A stretch of DNA of 7,825 nt from positions 1 to 7,825 of the forward strand of contig JALOMK010000098.1 in the NCBI GenBank assembly GCA_025455505.1, in the 5' to 3' direction. Made by a program: the position numbers and the translations under genes. Source of the stretch: Bacteroidales bacterium (GTDB taxonomy: Bacteria; Bacteroidota; Bacteroidia; Bacteroidales; VadinHA17). Below are positions 1 to 5,957 of this stretch, in pieces (the first letter of the stretch is position 1; the number at the start of each line of letters is the position of its first letter). The notes beneath the pieces are model-generated. The model was not told where the DNA came from, did no database searches, and saw only the letters and a program-made list of their open reading frames with translations.

Positions 1-322
1 GAGCGCAAGTGGCAATCCCGTTTGTTGCATGATTTACGGCATAACCCTCGACAATGAGCTTAACAGAAGGCTTGATGAGGCATTTGCTGCAGCGGCAGGC
101 AATTCTCCTGTGCAGAACATTGAACTTTTCAGGGGAATCCTTGAACCCATTGATGAACAGGATCTGGGGATTGAGGGTCTGTTATACCTTAATATAATAA
201 ATGCTGCATCTGAAAATGCAGACAGGGCAGGGGTAAGTGCCTGGTACAGGAAGCTGTCGGCTTCTAATGCCCCCAGGCTTAAAGAGTACCTGAAATACCT
301 TAACGACAGGGGGATAAAATAG
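1..322 (+). CDS. 3' end of an unrecognised alpha-helical protein (5' end outside window)
   Basis: The reading frame is open from the left edge (first full codon at base 2) to a TAG stop at 320-322. The visible product is about 106 residues. An ATG at 29 could be a start, but the codons before it stay open and no ribosome-binding or promoter signal precedes it, so the gene more likely begins outside the window. The sequence is rich in Leu, Ala, Glu and Asn and looks helical throughout, with an acidic middle (around the EPIDEQDLG stretch) and a basic end (YLNDRGIK). There is no signal peptide, membrane segment or catalytic motif in the visible part. It could be the tail of a helical-repeat protein, but I do not recognise the family and assign no function. 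A hairpin terminator follows immediately. Confidence 0.6.
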   Translation, partial: SASGNPVCCMIYGITLDNELNRRLDEAFAAAAGNSPVQNIELFRGILEPIDEQDLGIEGLLYLNIINAASENADRAGVSAWYRKLSASNAPRLKEYLKYLNDRGIK

Positions 323-323
323 A

Positions 324-364
324 AAAAAGGCCGCCCTGCATCTGCGCGGACGGCCTCCCTTTAA
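324..364. terminator. Bidirectional terminator between two convergent genes
   Basis: The inverted repeat AGGCCG (328-333) / CGGCCT (351-356) can be extended by two more pairs past one mismatch, and has a loop of about 12 nt. On the left it is flanked by a run of six A, which becomes a U-run for transcripts of the - strand FadL-type gene. On the right lies CCCTTT, a weaker tail for the + strand gene. It fills most of the 54-bp gap between the two stop codons. The - strand direction looks stronger. Confidence 0.75.
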
Positions 365-376
365 AATAAATAAATG

Positions 377-2002
377 CTAGAAGCTGAAATCGAGTCCAAC
401 GCCTATCATCCAGGTGTTTTTACCATATGATTCAAGGGGTTTGTAAAGGGTTGAACCAAGTGTATGGTTTACGTATTTTTCATCATCCTTGTAATATGTA
501 TAACCTAATCCAAGGTTAAGCTGTATTTTTTCGGTGAATGAGTAAGCTCCGCCGAAGCCAACGCTCTGTGTTGCAAGGCCATAGGACAGGTCGCTCTGGT
601 ATTTATCATTGACACCCTTGTTAGCCCATACGTAACCGCAGCTGAGCAGGAACTTGTCAGAGACTTTACCCTCAATTGCGGCATGGATTGAAAGGCCGTT
701 GTGATCTATGATCTCGCTGTTTGCAATCGGAATCGCAGGAGTTGAGGAGTTGATGTCATGATCGGTCTTCTTGCCGTAATCAGCAGCCTTGTCAAAGTAG
801 TAATTAGCACCTGCTGCCAGTGTGATGGCATCGCTGGCTTTATAATTGATTCCGAGTGTAAGGGTTGCAGGCATATCATTGCGGGTAAGCGCCCCGTCGG
901 GGAACATCGTTATCGGTGTTCCGTCGGCTTCGTAGCCTATCAGAAGATCTTCTGTGGTTGAGTTTTCAAGTTCAAGTTTTGTTGCCATTTCGTATTTCAC
1001 CGCGATGTTCAGATTTTCAGAAGGAGAGATGTTAACACTGAAAATGGGTGCTATGCCCGAACCGTTCTGTTCCACATCGGCAGTCTGGTCGCCAAGGAGG
1101 GTTGCGCTCTGGGTGTATTTCACGGCAGTTCCCTTGTAAATAAGATCGGCCTGTGCTATAGGTGTTGCGGCAGGATAACCTACTGCAACGAGGGCAGCCT
1201 CAAACTGGGCCCGCTGAGTAGGGCTGATATATCCGGCAGTCTGGGCCTGGGCAAAAGTCAGCGCTCCGGCACCTGCCGCAACAAGCTGGGTTGAACCTCC
1301 CGCAGCAGTCGTGTAGGTTGTTGCAGCTCCGCCAAGGATAACATCTGCACGTATCCAGTTATCACCAGGCATATAGACCTCTACATCCTTGAGGTGACCC
1401 TCATAAGTGTTCTTGGCTGTTACGTATCTTAAGCCTGCAGCAACCGAAAGCCAGTCGTTGACCTTGTATGAAACGGCTCCCTGGAGACCCAGGAATGTGG
1501 AACTTCCCTTGAAGTAGGCATCAAGCCTGTAGGCCTGTGCACCCTGGCTCTTAAGGGAAGGAACGAGGTCTGAAGGGCTCATTTCAAATGAGGGGAGACC
1601 TCTTTCGTACTCTGCCCCGCCTCCGCCACCTACAGGTTCAAAGCCTAACGAGAATGCAAACTTGTCGAGCTTGTATACTGCGTATATGTCAGGGAAGGCA
1701 ATGGCAGTAACAGTTCCTTCATAAACATGGTCGTTCAGGCCGTAGGCATTTCCCGGACCTTCATACCAGTTCTTGATTGTCCTTGTCTGGAATATAGACT
1801 GGTTTGAAACTGACAAATGCAGTCCGTTGTTCAGTTTCATCAATCCTGCCGGATTATAGTATACAGCATCTATGTTCACTGAAGCATTCCTTGAAGGCAT
1901 GCGCACCCATGATGCACTCTGGTTGGTATTTGTCACCAGGCCTCCGGCGGAAAGACTCGCCGTGATAGAGATCGCAGAAATAAAAGATAGAAGTTTTCTC
2001 AT
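377..2002 (-). CDS. OmpP1/FadL/TodX-family outer-membrane transporter
   Basis: This 541-residue protein is predicted to be a 14-stranded outer-membrane beta-barrel of the FadL family, which lets hydrophobic compounds such as long-chain fatty acids cross the outer membrane. Residues 1-19 form a signal peptide (MRKLL, a hydrophobic core, then SLSA before GG). The N-terminal hatch segment carries the family hallmark YYNPAG at 48-53, and the glycine patch GGGGGA lies at 125-130. Alternating amphipathic strands follow, and the chain ends in a C-terminal Phe (GLDFSF), as expected for barrel assembly. Residues about 222-300 are an Ala/Gly/Thr/Gln-rich stretch that makes the protein longer than E. 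coli FadL (about 446 residues). The start at 2002 is supported by the signal peptide and by a promoter just upstream. The gene appears monocistronic, with its own promoter and terminator. The substrate cannot be read from sequence; some relatives transport aromatic hydrocarbons. Confidence 0.93.
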   Translation of the reverse strand: MRKLLSFISAISITASLSAGGLVTNTNQSASWVRMPSRNASVNIDAVYYNPAGLMKLNNGLHLSVSNQSIFQTRTIKNWYEGPGNAYGLNDHVYEGTVTAIAFPDIYAVYKLDKFAFSLGFEPVGGGGGAEYERGLPSFEMSPSDLVPSLKSQGAQAYRLDAYFKGSSTFLGLQGAVSYKVNDWLSVAAGLRYVTAKNTYEGHLKDVEVYMPGDNWIRADVILGGAATTYTTAAGGSTQLVAAGAGALTFAQAQTAGYISPTQRAQFEAALVAVGYPAATPIAQADLIYKGTAVKYTQSATLLGDQTADVEQNGSGIAPIFSVNISPSENLNIAVKYEMATKLELENSTTEDLLIGYEADGTPITMFPDGALTRNDMPATLTLGINYKASDAITLAAGANYYFDKAADYGKKTDHDINSSTPAIPIANSEIIDHNGLSIHAAIEGKVSDKFLLSCGYVWANKGVNDKYQSDLSYGLATQSVGFGGAYSFTEKIQLNLGLGYTYYKDDEKYVNHTLGSTLYKPLESYGKNTWMIGVGLDFSF

Positions 2003-2036
2003 AGGTTATTGGTTTAGTTCAGAGTATAAATTTTAC

Positions 2037-2067
2037 CAAATGTAGAAAAATAATTCTTTCCTGCAAT
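2037..2067 (-). promoter_or_regulatory. Bacteroidota-type promoter of the FadL-family gene
   Basis: Read on the - strand, the -7 element TACATTTG (2044 to 2037) fits the Bacteroidota consensus TAnnTTTG exactly. It is preceded, after 19 nt, by ATTG (2067 to 2064), which fits the -33 TTTG/TTG element. Transcription would begin near 2030 and leave a leader of about 28 nt before the ATG at 2002. The leader has no Shine-Dalgarno sequence. Confidence 0.65.
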
Positions 2068-2084
2068 AGGTGGCGTATACTACT

Positions 2085-2219
2085 GTGATATTTAATCCTT
2101 TGACTGAAAAGGTTAAGCACCTGCACCCCTGTAACATGGCATGCAAGGTGATAAAACATCTGCAATCCTTATTTGAATACGGAGGTGATAAGATTGCCGG
2201 CAAGTTGCTGCAACAGTAA
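2085..2219 (+). CDS. Possible small ORF of 44 codons, unknown
   Basis: A frame with no stop runs from a TAG at 2067 to a TAA at 2217-2219. Possible starts are GTG 2070, GTG 2085 and ATG 2136, giving 49, 44 or 27 residues. The product is basic, with one Cys pair six residues... apart in the CNMAC stretch, and ends in a helical GGDKIAGKLLQQ tail. Base composition here is clearly less AT-rich than in the DNA just downstream, which suits coding DNA or the remnant of a gene. No start has a convincing leader and no family is recognised. It may equally be a chance ORF or a decayed gene end. Confidence 0.2.
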   Translation: MIFNPLTEKVKHLHPCNMACKVIKHLQSLFEYGGDKIAGKLLQQ

Positions 2220-2249
2220 TATGATACAGTCTTGCGTGCCTTGAGAATT

Positions 2250-2290
2250 AATTAATGACCTGAAAAAATATTAATAATACGGACAAATAT
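2250..2290. repeat. Imperfect direct repeat, copy 1
   Basis: The core AATTAATGACC, two free bases, then AAAAAATA (2250-2270) recurs at 2371-2391, exactly 121 bp further on. A weaker match, CGGACAAA here against CGAACAAA there, keeps the same phase. Both copies lie upstream of the fasciclin gene. Function unknown; a regulator site or a remnant of a local duplication is possible. Confidence 0.45.
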
Positions 2291-2292
2291 AA

Positions 2293-2312
2293 AATTTAAC
2301 ATATTTTAACAT
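2293..2312. repeat. Two tandem near-identical decamers
   Basis: AATTTAACAT (2293-2302) is followed directly by ATTTTAACAT (2303-2312), with nine of ten bases identical. Repetition at one helical turn is what a regulator binding in tandem on one DNA face would use. In DNA this AT-rich a chance repeat is also possible. Confidence 0.4.
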
Positions 2313-2370
2313 ATAGCATTTAATAAACTATAAATAAATGAAATAAGATTACTAAAATTGTATAAAAATA

Positions 2371-2411
2371 AATTAATGACCGCAAAAAATAAATAAAAAG
2401 CGAACAAAATA
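2371..2411. repeat. Imperfect direct repeat, copy 2
   Basis: Second copy of the AATTAATGACC-NN-AAAAAATA element, at 2371-2391, with the weaker CGAACAAA match at 2401-2408. It ends shortly before the -7-like element at 2421, so a protein bound here would touch the promoter region of the fasciclin gene. Confidence 0.45.
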
Positions 2412-2466
2412 TCTTCAGCCTATGTTTATTCATCAAAACGAATCAATAACTTAAAAAACAGAAATC

Positions 2467-3387
2467 ATGAAAAAGAGAAATTTAATAACAGGAATGGCAG
2501 CGATAGCAGCCTTGGTATTTTTCACTTCTTGCGAAAAGGAAGATGATGAAATGAAATCAGCATCTGACATGTCGATTGCAGAATATGCAGTTTCGGACCC
2601 CAACTTTTCGACCCTTGTACAGGCTCTCACAAAAGCCAATCTTGTAAGTGCCCTGAGCGGGGAAGGCAACTTCACTGTTTTCGCTCCCACGAATGCAGCT
2701 TTCAGTCAGCTTTTCAGCCAGCTTGGAGTGAGCGGAATTGCCGACCTTTCTGCTGAGGCTTTGACACCGATACTTCTTTATCATGTACTGGGCGAAGAGA
2801 AAAAGGCTGCAATGATAACAGAGGGTTACTACAATACAATCAGTCCGTCGCAGAACAGTTTCCTAAGTCTGAAGATTGACAAAATGTCGGGTGTTACAAT
2901 AAACAGTTCATCCAAGGTTACAACTGCTGACGTGGATGTTAAGAATGGTGTAATACATGTAATCGACAAGGTTCTCCTGCCTCCGTCAGTAGTAGATCTG
3001 GCGCTTGCTAACCCGAACTTCAGCATCCTTGTTCAGGCTGTAGTGAAAGCAGGCCTTGTTGAGACGCTTAACGGTTCAGGCCCTTTTACAATTTTTGCAC
3101 CGACAAATGCTGCTTTCCAGGCCCTGTTTACACAGCTTGGCATCTCCGGGGTCGCTGATCTTACCGCAGCACAGCTAATACCGATCCTTACATACCATGT
3201 TGTAAGCGGGAACGTCAGGTCAAGTTCGCTCAGCGCAGGAAGCGTACCGACTCTTAATGGTTCAATCAACATATCTCTCACTCCTGTTCCTGCAATAAAC
3301 ACGAATTCGAAAATCGTATTCACAGATGTTCAGGGTTCAAACGGAGTTATACATGTCATAGACAAAGTTCTCCTGCCGGCAAAATAA
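2467..3387 (+). CDS. Lipoprotein with two fasciclin (FAS1) domains
   Basis: This 306-residue secreted lipoprotein has a lipoprotein signal peptide (MKKRN, hydrophobic core 9-19, lipobox FTSC with Cys22). The acidic segment after the cysteine (EKEDDE) resembles the lipoprotein export signals that send Bacteroidota lipoproteins to the cell surface. Two FAS1 domains follow, at about 36-172 and 174-306. Each has the H1 motif (FTVFAPTNAAF at 69-79, FTIFAPTNAAF at 207-217), the central YH pair (105-106, 243-244) and the H2 motif with NGVIHVIDKVLLP (160-172, 292-304). The domains are clearly similar to each other, which points to an internal duplication. FAS1 domains mediate adhesion or binding to matrix and other proteins; the partner here is unknown. 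The gene stands alone, with its own AT-rich upstream region and a strong terminator. The ATG at 2467 is fixed by the signal peptide. Confidence 0.95.
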   Translation: MKKRNLITGMAAIAALVFFTSCEKEDDEMKSASDMSIAEYAVSDPNFSTLVQALTKANLVSALSGEGNFTVFAPTNAAFSQLFSQLGVSGIADLSAEALTPILLYHVLGEEKKAAMITEGYYNTISPSQNSFLSLKIDKMSGVTINSSSKVTTADVDVKNGVIHVIDKVLLPPSVVDLALANPNFSILVQAVVKAGLVETLNGSGPFTIFAPTNAAFQALFTQLGISGVADLTAAQLIPILTYHVVSGNVRSSSLSAGSVPTLNGSINISLTPVPAINTNSKIVFTDVQGSNGVIHVIDKVLLPAK

Positions 3388-3406
3388 CAACCCGGTGAGA
3401 ATGAAG

Positions 3407-3432
3407 GAGGGGCTCAGGCCCCTCTTTTTTTT
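3407..3432 (+). terminator. Strong intrinsic terminator of the fasciclin gene
   Basis: A perfect 7-bp stem, GAGGGGC (3407-3413) / GCCCCTC (3418-3424), with a TCAG tetraloop, is followed by eight T (3425-3432). It lies 20 bp after the fasciclin stop codon. It separates the fasciclin gene from the MerR-type gene and argues against any translation start of the latter upstream of this point. Confidence 0.93.
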
Positions 3433-3445
3433 ACCTGATTTTCCC

Positions 3446-3453
3446 TACCTTTA
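3446..3453 (+). promoter_or_regulatory. Possible -7 element of the MerR/cobalamin regulator gene
   Basis: TACCTTTA matches the Bacteroidota -7 consensus TAnnTTTG at all but the last base. It lies just after the fasciclin terminator, where a new promoter is needed. No clear TTG is found 19-21 nt upstream. If used, transcription would start near 3460, which would favour translation from the ATG at 3482 over that at 3458. Confidence 0.3.
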
Positions 3454-3481
3454 TAATATGGATCCAAATACCAGGCATCAC

Positions 3482-4378
3482 ATGGAACGCTATACTCTCA
3501 ACGATCTCGAAAGGCTCACCGGAATAAAATCCGATACGATACGCATCTGGGAAAGGCGTTACGGCATTCTTAAACCGGAACTCACTGAAACAGGCCGGCG
3601 ATGGTATACAGGCGAGTCACTGCTGAGGCTTATAAATATTTCTTTGCTGTACAGGAACGGTTCAAAAATATCAGTTGTTGCCACCCTTCCCGATGCTGAA
3701 ATAGCTGAAAGAGTGGCTCATATTAAGAATTCAGAACTGGAAAACGATGAAACAATATCCTCTCTCCTGCTGTCAATGAACAAAATGGATGAGCGTTCTG
3801 TAAATGAGATTCTCCTGAAATCGATTGTTTCCAGGGGTGTGGAGCATGTCTTTGAACAGGTTGTTTTCCCTTTTCTTGAGCGTGTTGGCATAATGTGGCA
3901 TACAGGTTCTGTCAGTATTGCCACCGAGCATTTTATCACAGGCGTTTTCCGGAAACGACTCCTCGCTGCCTCAGATTCTGTTTTTCATAACAATTCAGCT
4001 GATGAAAGCAAATTCATGCTTTTCCTTCCCGAGGGAGAGCTCCATGAACTTGGTCTCCTGTATTGCGAATACCTTGTAGCAAGGGCCGGGCATTCAGTAC
4101 TATATCTTGGTCAGGCTACGCCACTTAAAGCAATCAGGGAAGCTGTTCAGAAATGGAAGCCCGATTTTGCAATCACTTCAACTCTTTCAGGACTTGGAAT
4201 TGATGATCCCCTGGCTTACCTGCGGGAGCTAAGGGCTTCAACAGGCGCGACTACAATACTTGTTGCGGGCGGAATGTCGGTTTTAGCTGAGGAGGCTTAC
4301 CCGCCAGGAGTACATCCCCTGAAGAGCTTTAACGACCTGAAAGTTCTTCTAAAAGATATCAGTCTCAAAGTCGGTTGA
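3482..4378 (+). CDS. MerR-family regulator with cobalamin-binding photosensor module (CarH/LitR-like)
   Basis: This is a probable transcriptional repressor that senses light through adenosylcobalamin. From the ATG at 3482 it has 298 residues, close to known CarH proteins. Residues 4-70 form a MerR winged helix-turn-helix ([24 protein letters not shown]). Residues about 95-165 form the four-helix cap domain and hold W139-H140 and E149-H150, that is W-x9-EH. In Thermus CarH this tryptophan and glutamate-histidine pair pack on the adenosyl group, and the His after Trp becomes the second cobalt ligand after light. Residues about 178-298 form the cobalamin-binding fold with E186-x-H188-x-x-G191 (lower cobalt ligand His188), the STLSG segment at 233-237 and AGG at 262-264. 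An in-frame ATG at 3458 is possible; a start at 3395 would lie before the preceding terminator and is unlikely. The gene end overlaps the convergent sulfatase gene by 30 bp. Light function is inferred, not shown. Confidence 0.93.
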   Translation: MERYTLNDLERLTGIKSDTIRIWERRYGILKPELTETGRRWYTGESLLRLINISLLYRNGSKISVVATLPDAEIAERVAHIKNSELENDETISSLLLSMNKMDERSVNEILLKSIVSRGVEHVFEQVVFPFLERVGIMWHTGSVSIATEHFITGVFRKRLLAASDSVFHNNSADESKFMLFLPEGELHELGLLYCEYLVARAGHSVLYLGQATPLKAIREAVQKWKPDFAITSTLSGLGIDDPLAYLRELRASTGATTILVAGGMSVLAEEAYPPGVHPLKSFNDLKVLLKDISLKVG

Positions 4379-5944
4379 ATCCACCCAGCCTGCGTCAGCC
4401 CTCTTAATTTCTCCTTTCCTGAACTTAGTGTAAAAATCACGATGTTTGTCCTCGGCATAGGGATAGGCGTCAAAGACATCTCCTTTACCGAAGGCCCTTG
4501 GATCGCCCTCCACGAGAAGCTCATTATAAAGCCTTTCGTTAAGCCTTCTCTTCAGGTTGTTGTACCCGGCATCATTAGCGAGGTTATTCATGCAATCACG
4601 ATCATTCCCCAGGTAATACAGTTCTTCGCTGCTCCTTTTTCCAAAGTTGTATTTCCAGTATTCACCCGATTCACCCGACCTTCGCATATTTAATATAAGT
4701 GTCTTCGTAGGGCTTCCGTCAACATCCAGGTAACCGGTCTCGGGATTGCCCGCCGGCCACCTTTCACTCTTGTAGTTCCTCAGGTAAAGGAAGCCTTCGC
4801 TTATCACTCCCCTGACAGGGAAACCAGCATCACCTGGACGCCCCACATCATTCCTCTCCCTTCCGATCAGGACATAGTCGCGGCTCTTGTCGGCAATTTT
4901 GTTCTTTGATGACCTGAATATGCCGATAAGGCTTTTTCCGCTGATTTCCTTCATGCCCGACTCCGATTCTCCAATGCCTGCCGCTTCAAGAACTGTGGGT
5001 GCGATGTCAATAAAACTAACATAATCGTAAAGAATCCTCCCGCGCTTCCTGATTCCTTGTCCCCACATTATGGCAAGAGGAACATGGTTGGAGTATTCGA
5101 ATGCCTGCCCCTTTGCCCTTGGGAAGGGCATCCCGTTATCGGCGGTGACGATTATTATTGTATTGTCAAGCTCTCCTTCTTTTTCAAGGATATCGAGCAT
5201 CCTCACAAGGTGCTTATCGAAATGTTCAATTTCAAATGCATAATCGAGGAGGTCATTACGTACTATCTCATTGTCGGGCCAGAAACTGAAAACCCTGTCG
5301 ATATCTGCTGTTTTCTTGCCTCCTTTTGAAACTCCCGATCCATACTCATAGCGCCTGTGTGGCTCTGTGGCTCCATACCAGAAGCAGAAGGGCTGTCCCT
5401 TAGTCCTCGAATCAAGGAACTCTTCAAAATTAGAGGCATAATCGTTTCCTGAAATCCCTCCCGCAGGAGGATCGAGCTTCCTGGAGTTGAAGGGCCTGCC
5501 TGTCAGCTGTCTCGGCTTTCCCGTGCTGTCGGCAGCCAGTCCGGGAGCCCAGCCTTTGGCTGTATAACCTGTATAATATCCTTTCTCTCCCAGAACTTCC
5601 ACAAAAGACAGGAATTCAGGAGGGAATACAGGAACATGATTTGCTGCCGCATCCAGCTGCCAGCTGTTGCGGCCTGTGAGCAGGCATGCACGTGAAGGCG
5701 AAGACTTGGCATTCGGTGTATAGGCATTCATAAAAAGAATACCTTCGCCGGCAACCCTGTCAAACCCCGGAGTCTTTATCCATGCTGTCCCGTATGCTCC
5801 CATATGCGGGTACGATATGTCGTCAGCAATTGCAATCAGGATATTGGGCCTTGATCCGTCCGGCACTTCCGTACCTTCGCCTCCGCACCTGGCAAGAATT
5901 ACAGGTGACAGGAGGAGCATCGTCTTGATATGCCTGTTTTTCAT
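4349..5944 (-). CDS. S1-family sulfatase lipoprotein, sulfamidase-like, Ser-type
   Basis: This 531-residue enzyme (numbered from the ATG at 5944) should hydrolyse sulfate esters or sulfamates outside the inner membrane. Residues 1-20 form a lipoprotein-like signal with Cys20, though Arg at -1 (ILARC) is unusual. The family motif S81-S-P83-S-R85, with LLTGR to 92, marks Ser81 as the residue to become formylglycine. Metal ligands are expected at D41-D42 and D269-N270, with K130 (AKGW), H196 (EPHRR) and K278 (FPRAK) as further active-site residues. [15 protein letters not shown] and [10 protein letters not shown] resemble N-sulfoglucosamine sulfohydrolases, so a heparan-type N-sulfate substrate is plausible but not proven. 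A Ser-type sulfatase needs an anaerobic-type (anSME) maturase, which is not in the window. The ATG at 6010 was rejected because it would overlap the receptor gene and precede the signal peptide. The gene lies 13 nt after the TonB-dependent receptor and is probably co-transcribed with it. Confidence 0.92.
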   Translation of the reverse strand: MKNRHIKTMLLLSPVILARCGGEGTEVPDGSRPNILIAIADDISYPHMGAYGTAWIKTPGFDRVAGEGILFMNAYTPNAKSSPSRACLLTGRNSWQLDAAANHVPVFPPEFLSFVEVLGEKGYYTGYTAKGWAPGLAADSTGKPRQLTGRPFNSRKLDPPAGGISGNDYASNFEEFLDSRTKGQPFCFWYGATEPHRRYEYGSGVSKGGKKTADIDRVFSFWPDNEIVRNDLLDYAFEIEHFDKHLVRMLDILEKEGELDNTIIIVTADNGMPFPRAKGQAFEYSNHVPLAIMWGQGIRKRGRILYDYVSFIDIAPTVLEAAGIGESESGMKEISGKSLIGIFRSSKNKIADKSRDYVLIGRERNDVGRPGDAGFPVRGVISEGFLYLRNYKSERWPAGNPETGYLDVDGSPTKTLILNMRRSGESGEYWKYNFGKRSSEELYYLGNDRDCMNNLANDAGYNNLKRRLNERLYNELLVEGDPRAFGKGDVFDAYPYAEDKHRDFYTKFRKGEIKRADAGWVDSTDFETDIF

Positions 5945-5957
5945 TATTTTAAGTATT

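Larger units (their letters stand above)
2241..2466 (+). promoter_or_regulatory. Very AT-rich upstream region of the fasciclin gene
   Basis: By hand count about 20 of the 140 bases from 2261 to 2400 are G or C (about 14 %), against roughly 45 % in the flanking genes. The region holds two repeat families (listed separately). The best -7-like element is TATGTTTA at 2421-2428, which matches TAnnTTTG except at the last base, but no TTG lies at the right distance upstream. The bases just before the ATG at 2467 are A-rich (ACTTAAAAAACAGAAATC), typical of efficient Bacteroidota start sites without Shine-Dalgarno pairing. Confidence 0.4.

Noticed and set aside
758..1139. Two + strand frames opposite the FadL-type gene
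   Set aside because: They are antisense to a well-supported barrel gene, show no family features and have no start signals.
2094..2103. TAATCCTTTG as a + strand -7 promoter element
   Set aside because: The spacing between TA and TTTG is four bases instead of two, so it does not fit the TAnnTTTG consensus.
2194..2235. Hairpin cluster TTGCCGGCAA / GTTGCTGCAAC with a possible outer GCAAG/CTTGC stem, as a riboswitch or terminator
   Set aside because: Stems are only 4-5 bp, no T-run follows and no cobalamin or other riboswitch consensus is visible. I keep it only as a note under the small ORF.
2451..3323. Several - strand frames opposite the fasciclin gene
   Set aside because: They are shadows of the FAS1 coding sequence with unlikely composition and no recognisable domain.
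3395..3481. Upstream start for the MerR-type regulator at 3395
   Set aside because: The extra N-terminal codons run through the fasciclin terminator hairpin and T-run (3407-3432) and encode a segment unlike any MerR N terminus. The HTH begins right after the ATG at 3482.
4442..5329. + strand frames opposite the sulfatase gene
   Set aside because: The sulfatase motifs in the - strand frame are unmistakable. The + strand products resemble no family.
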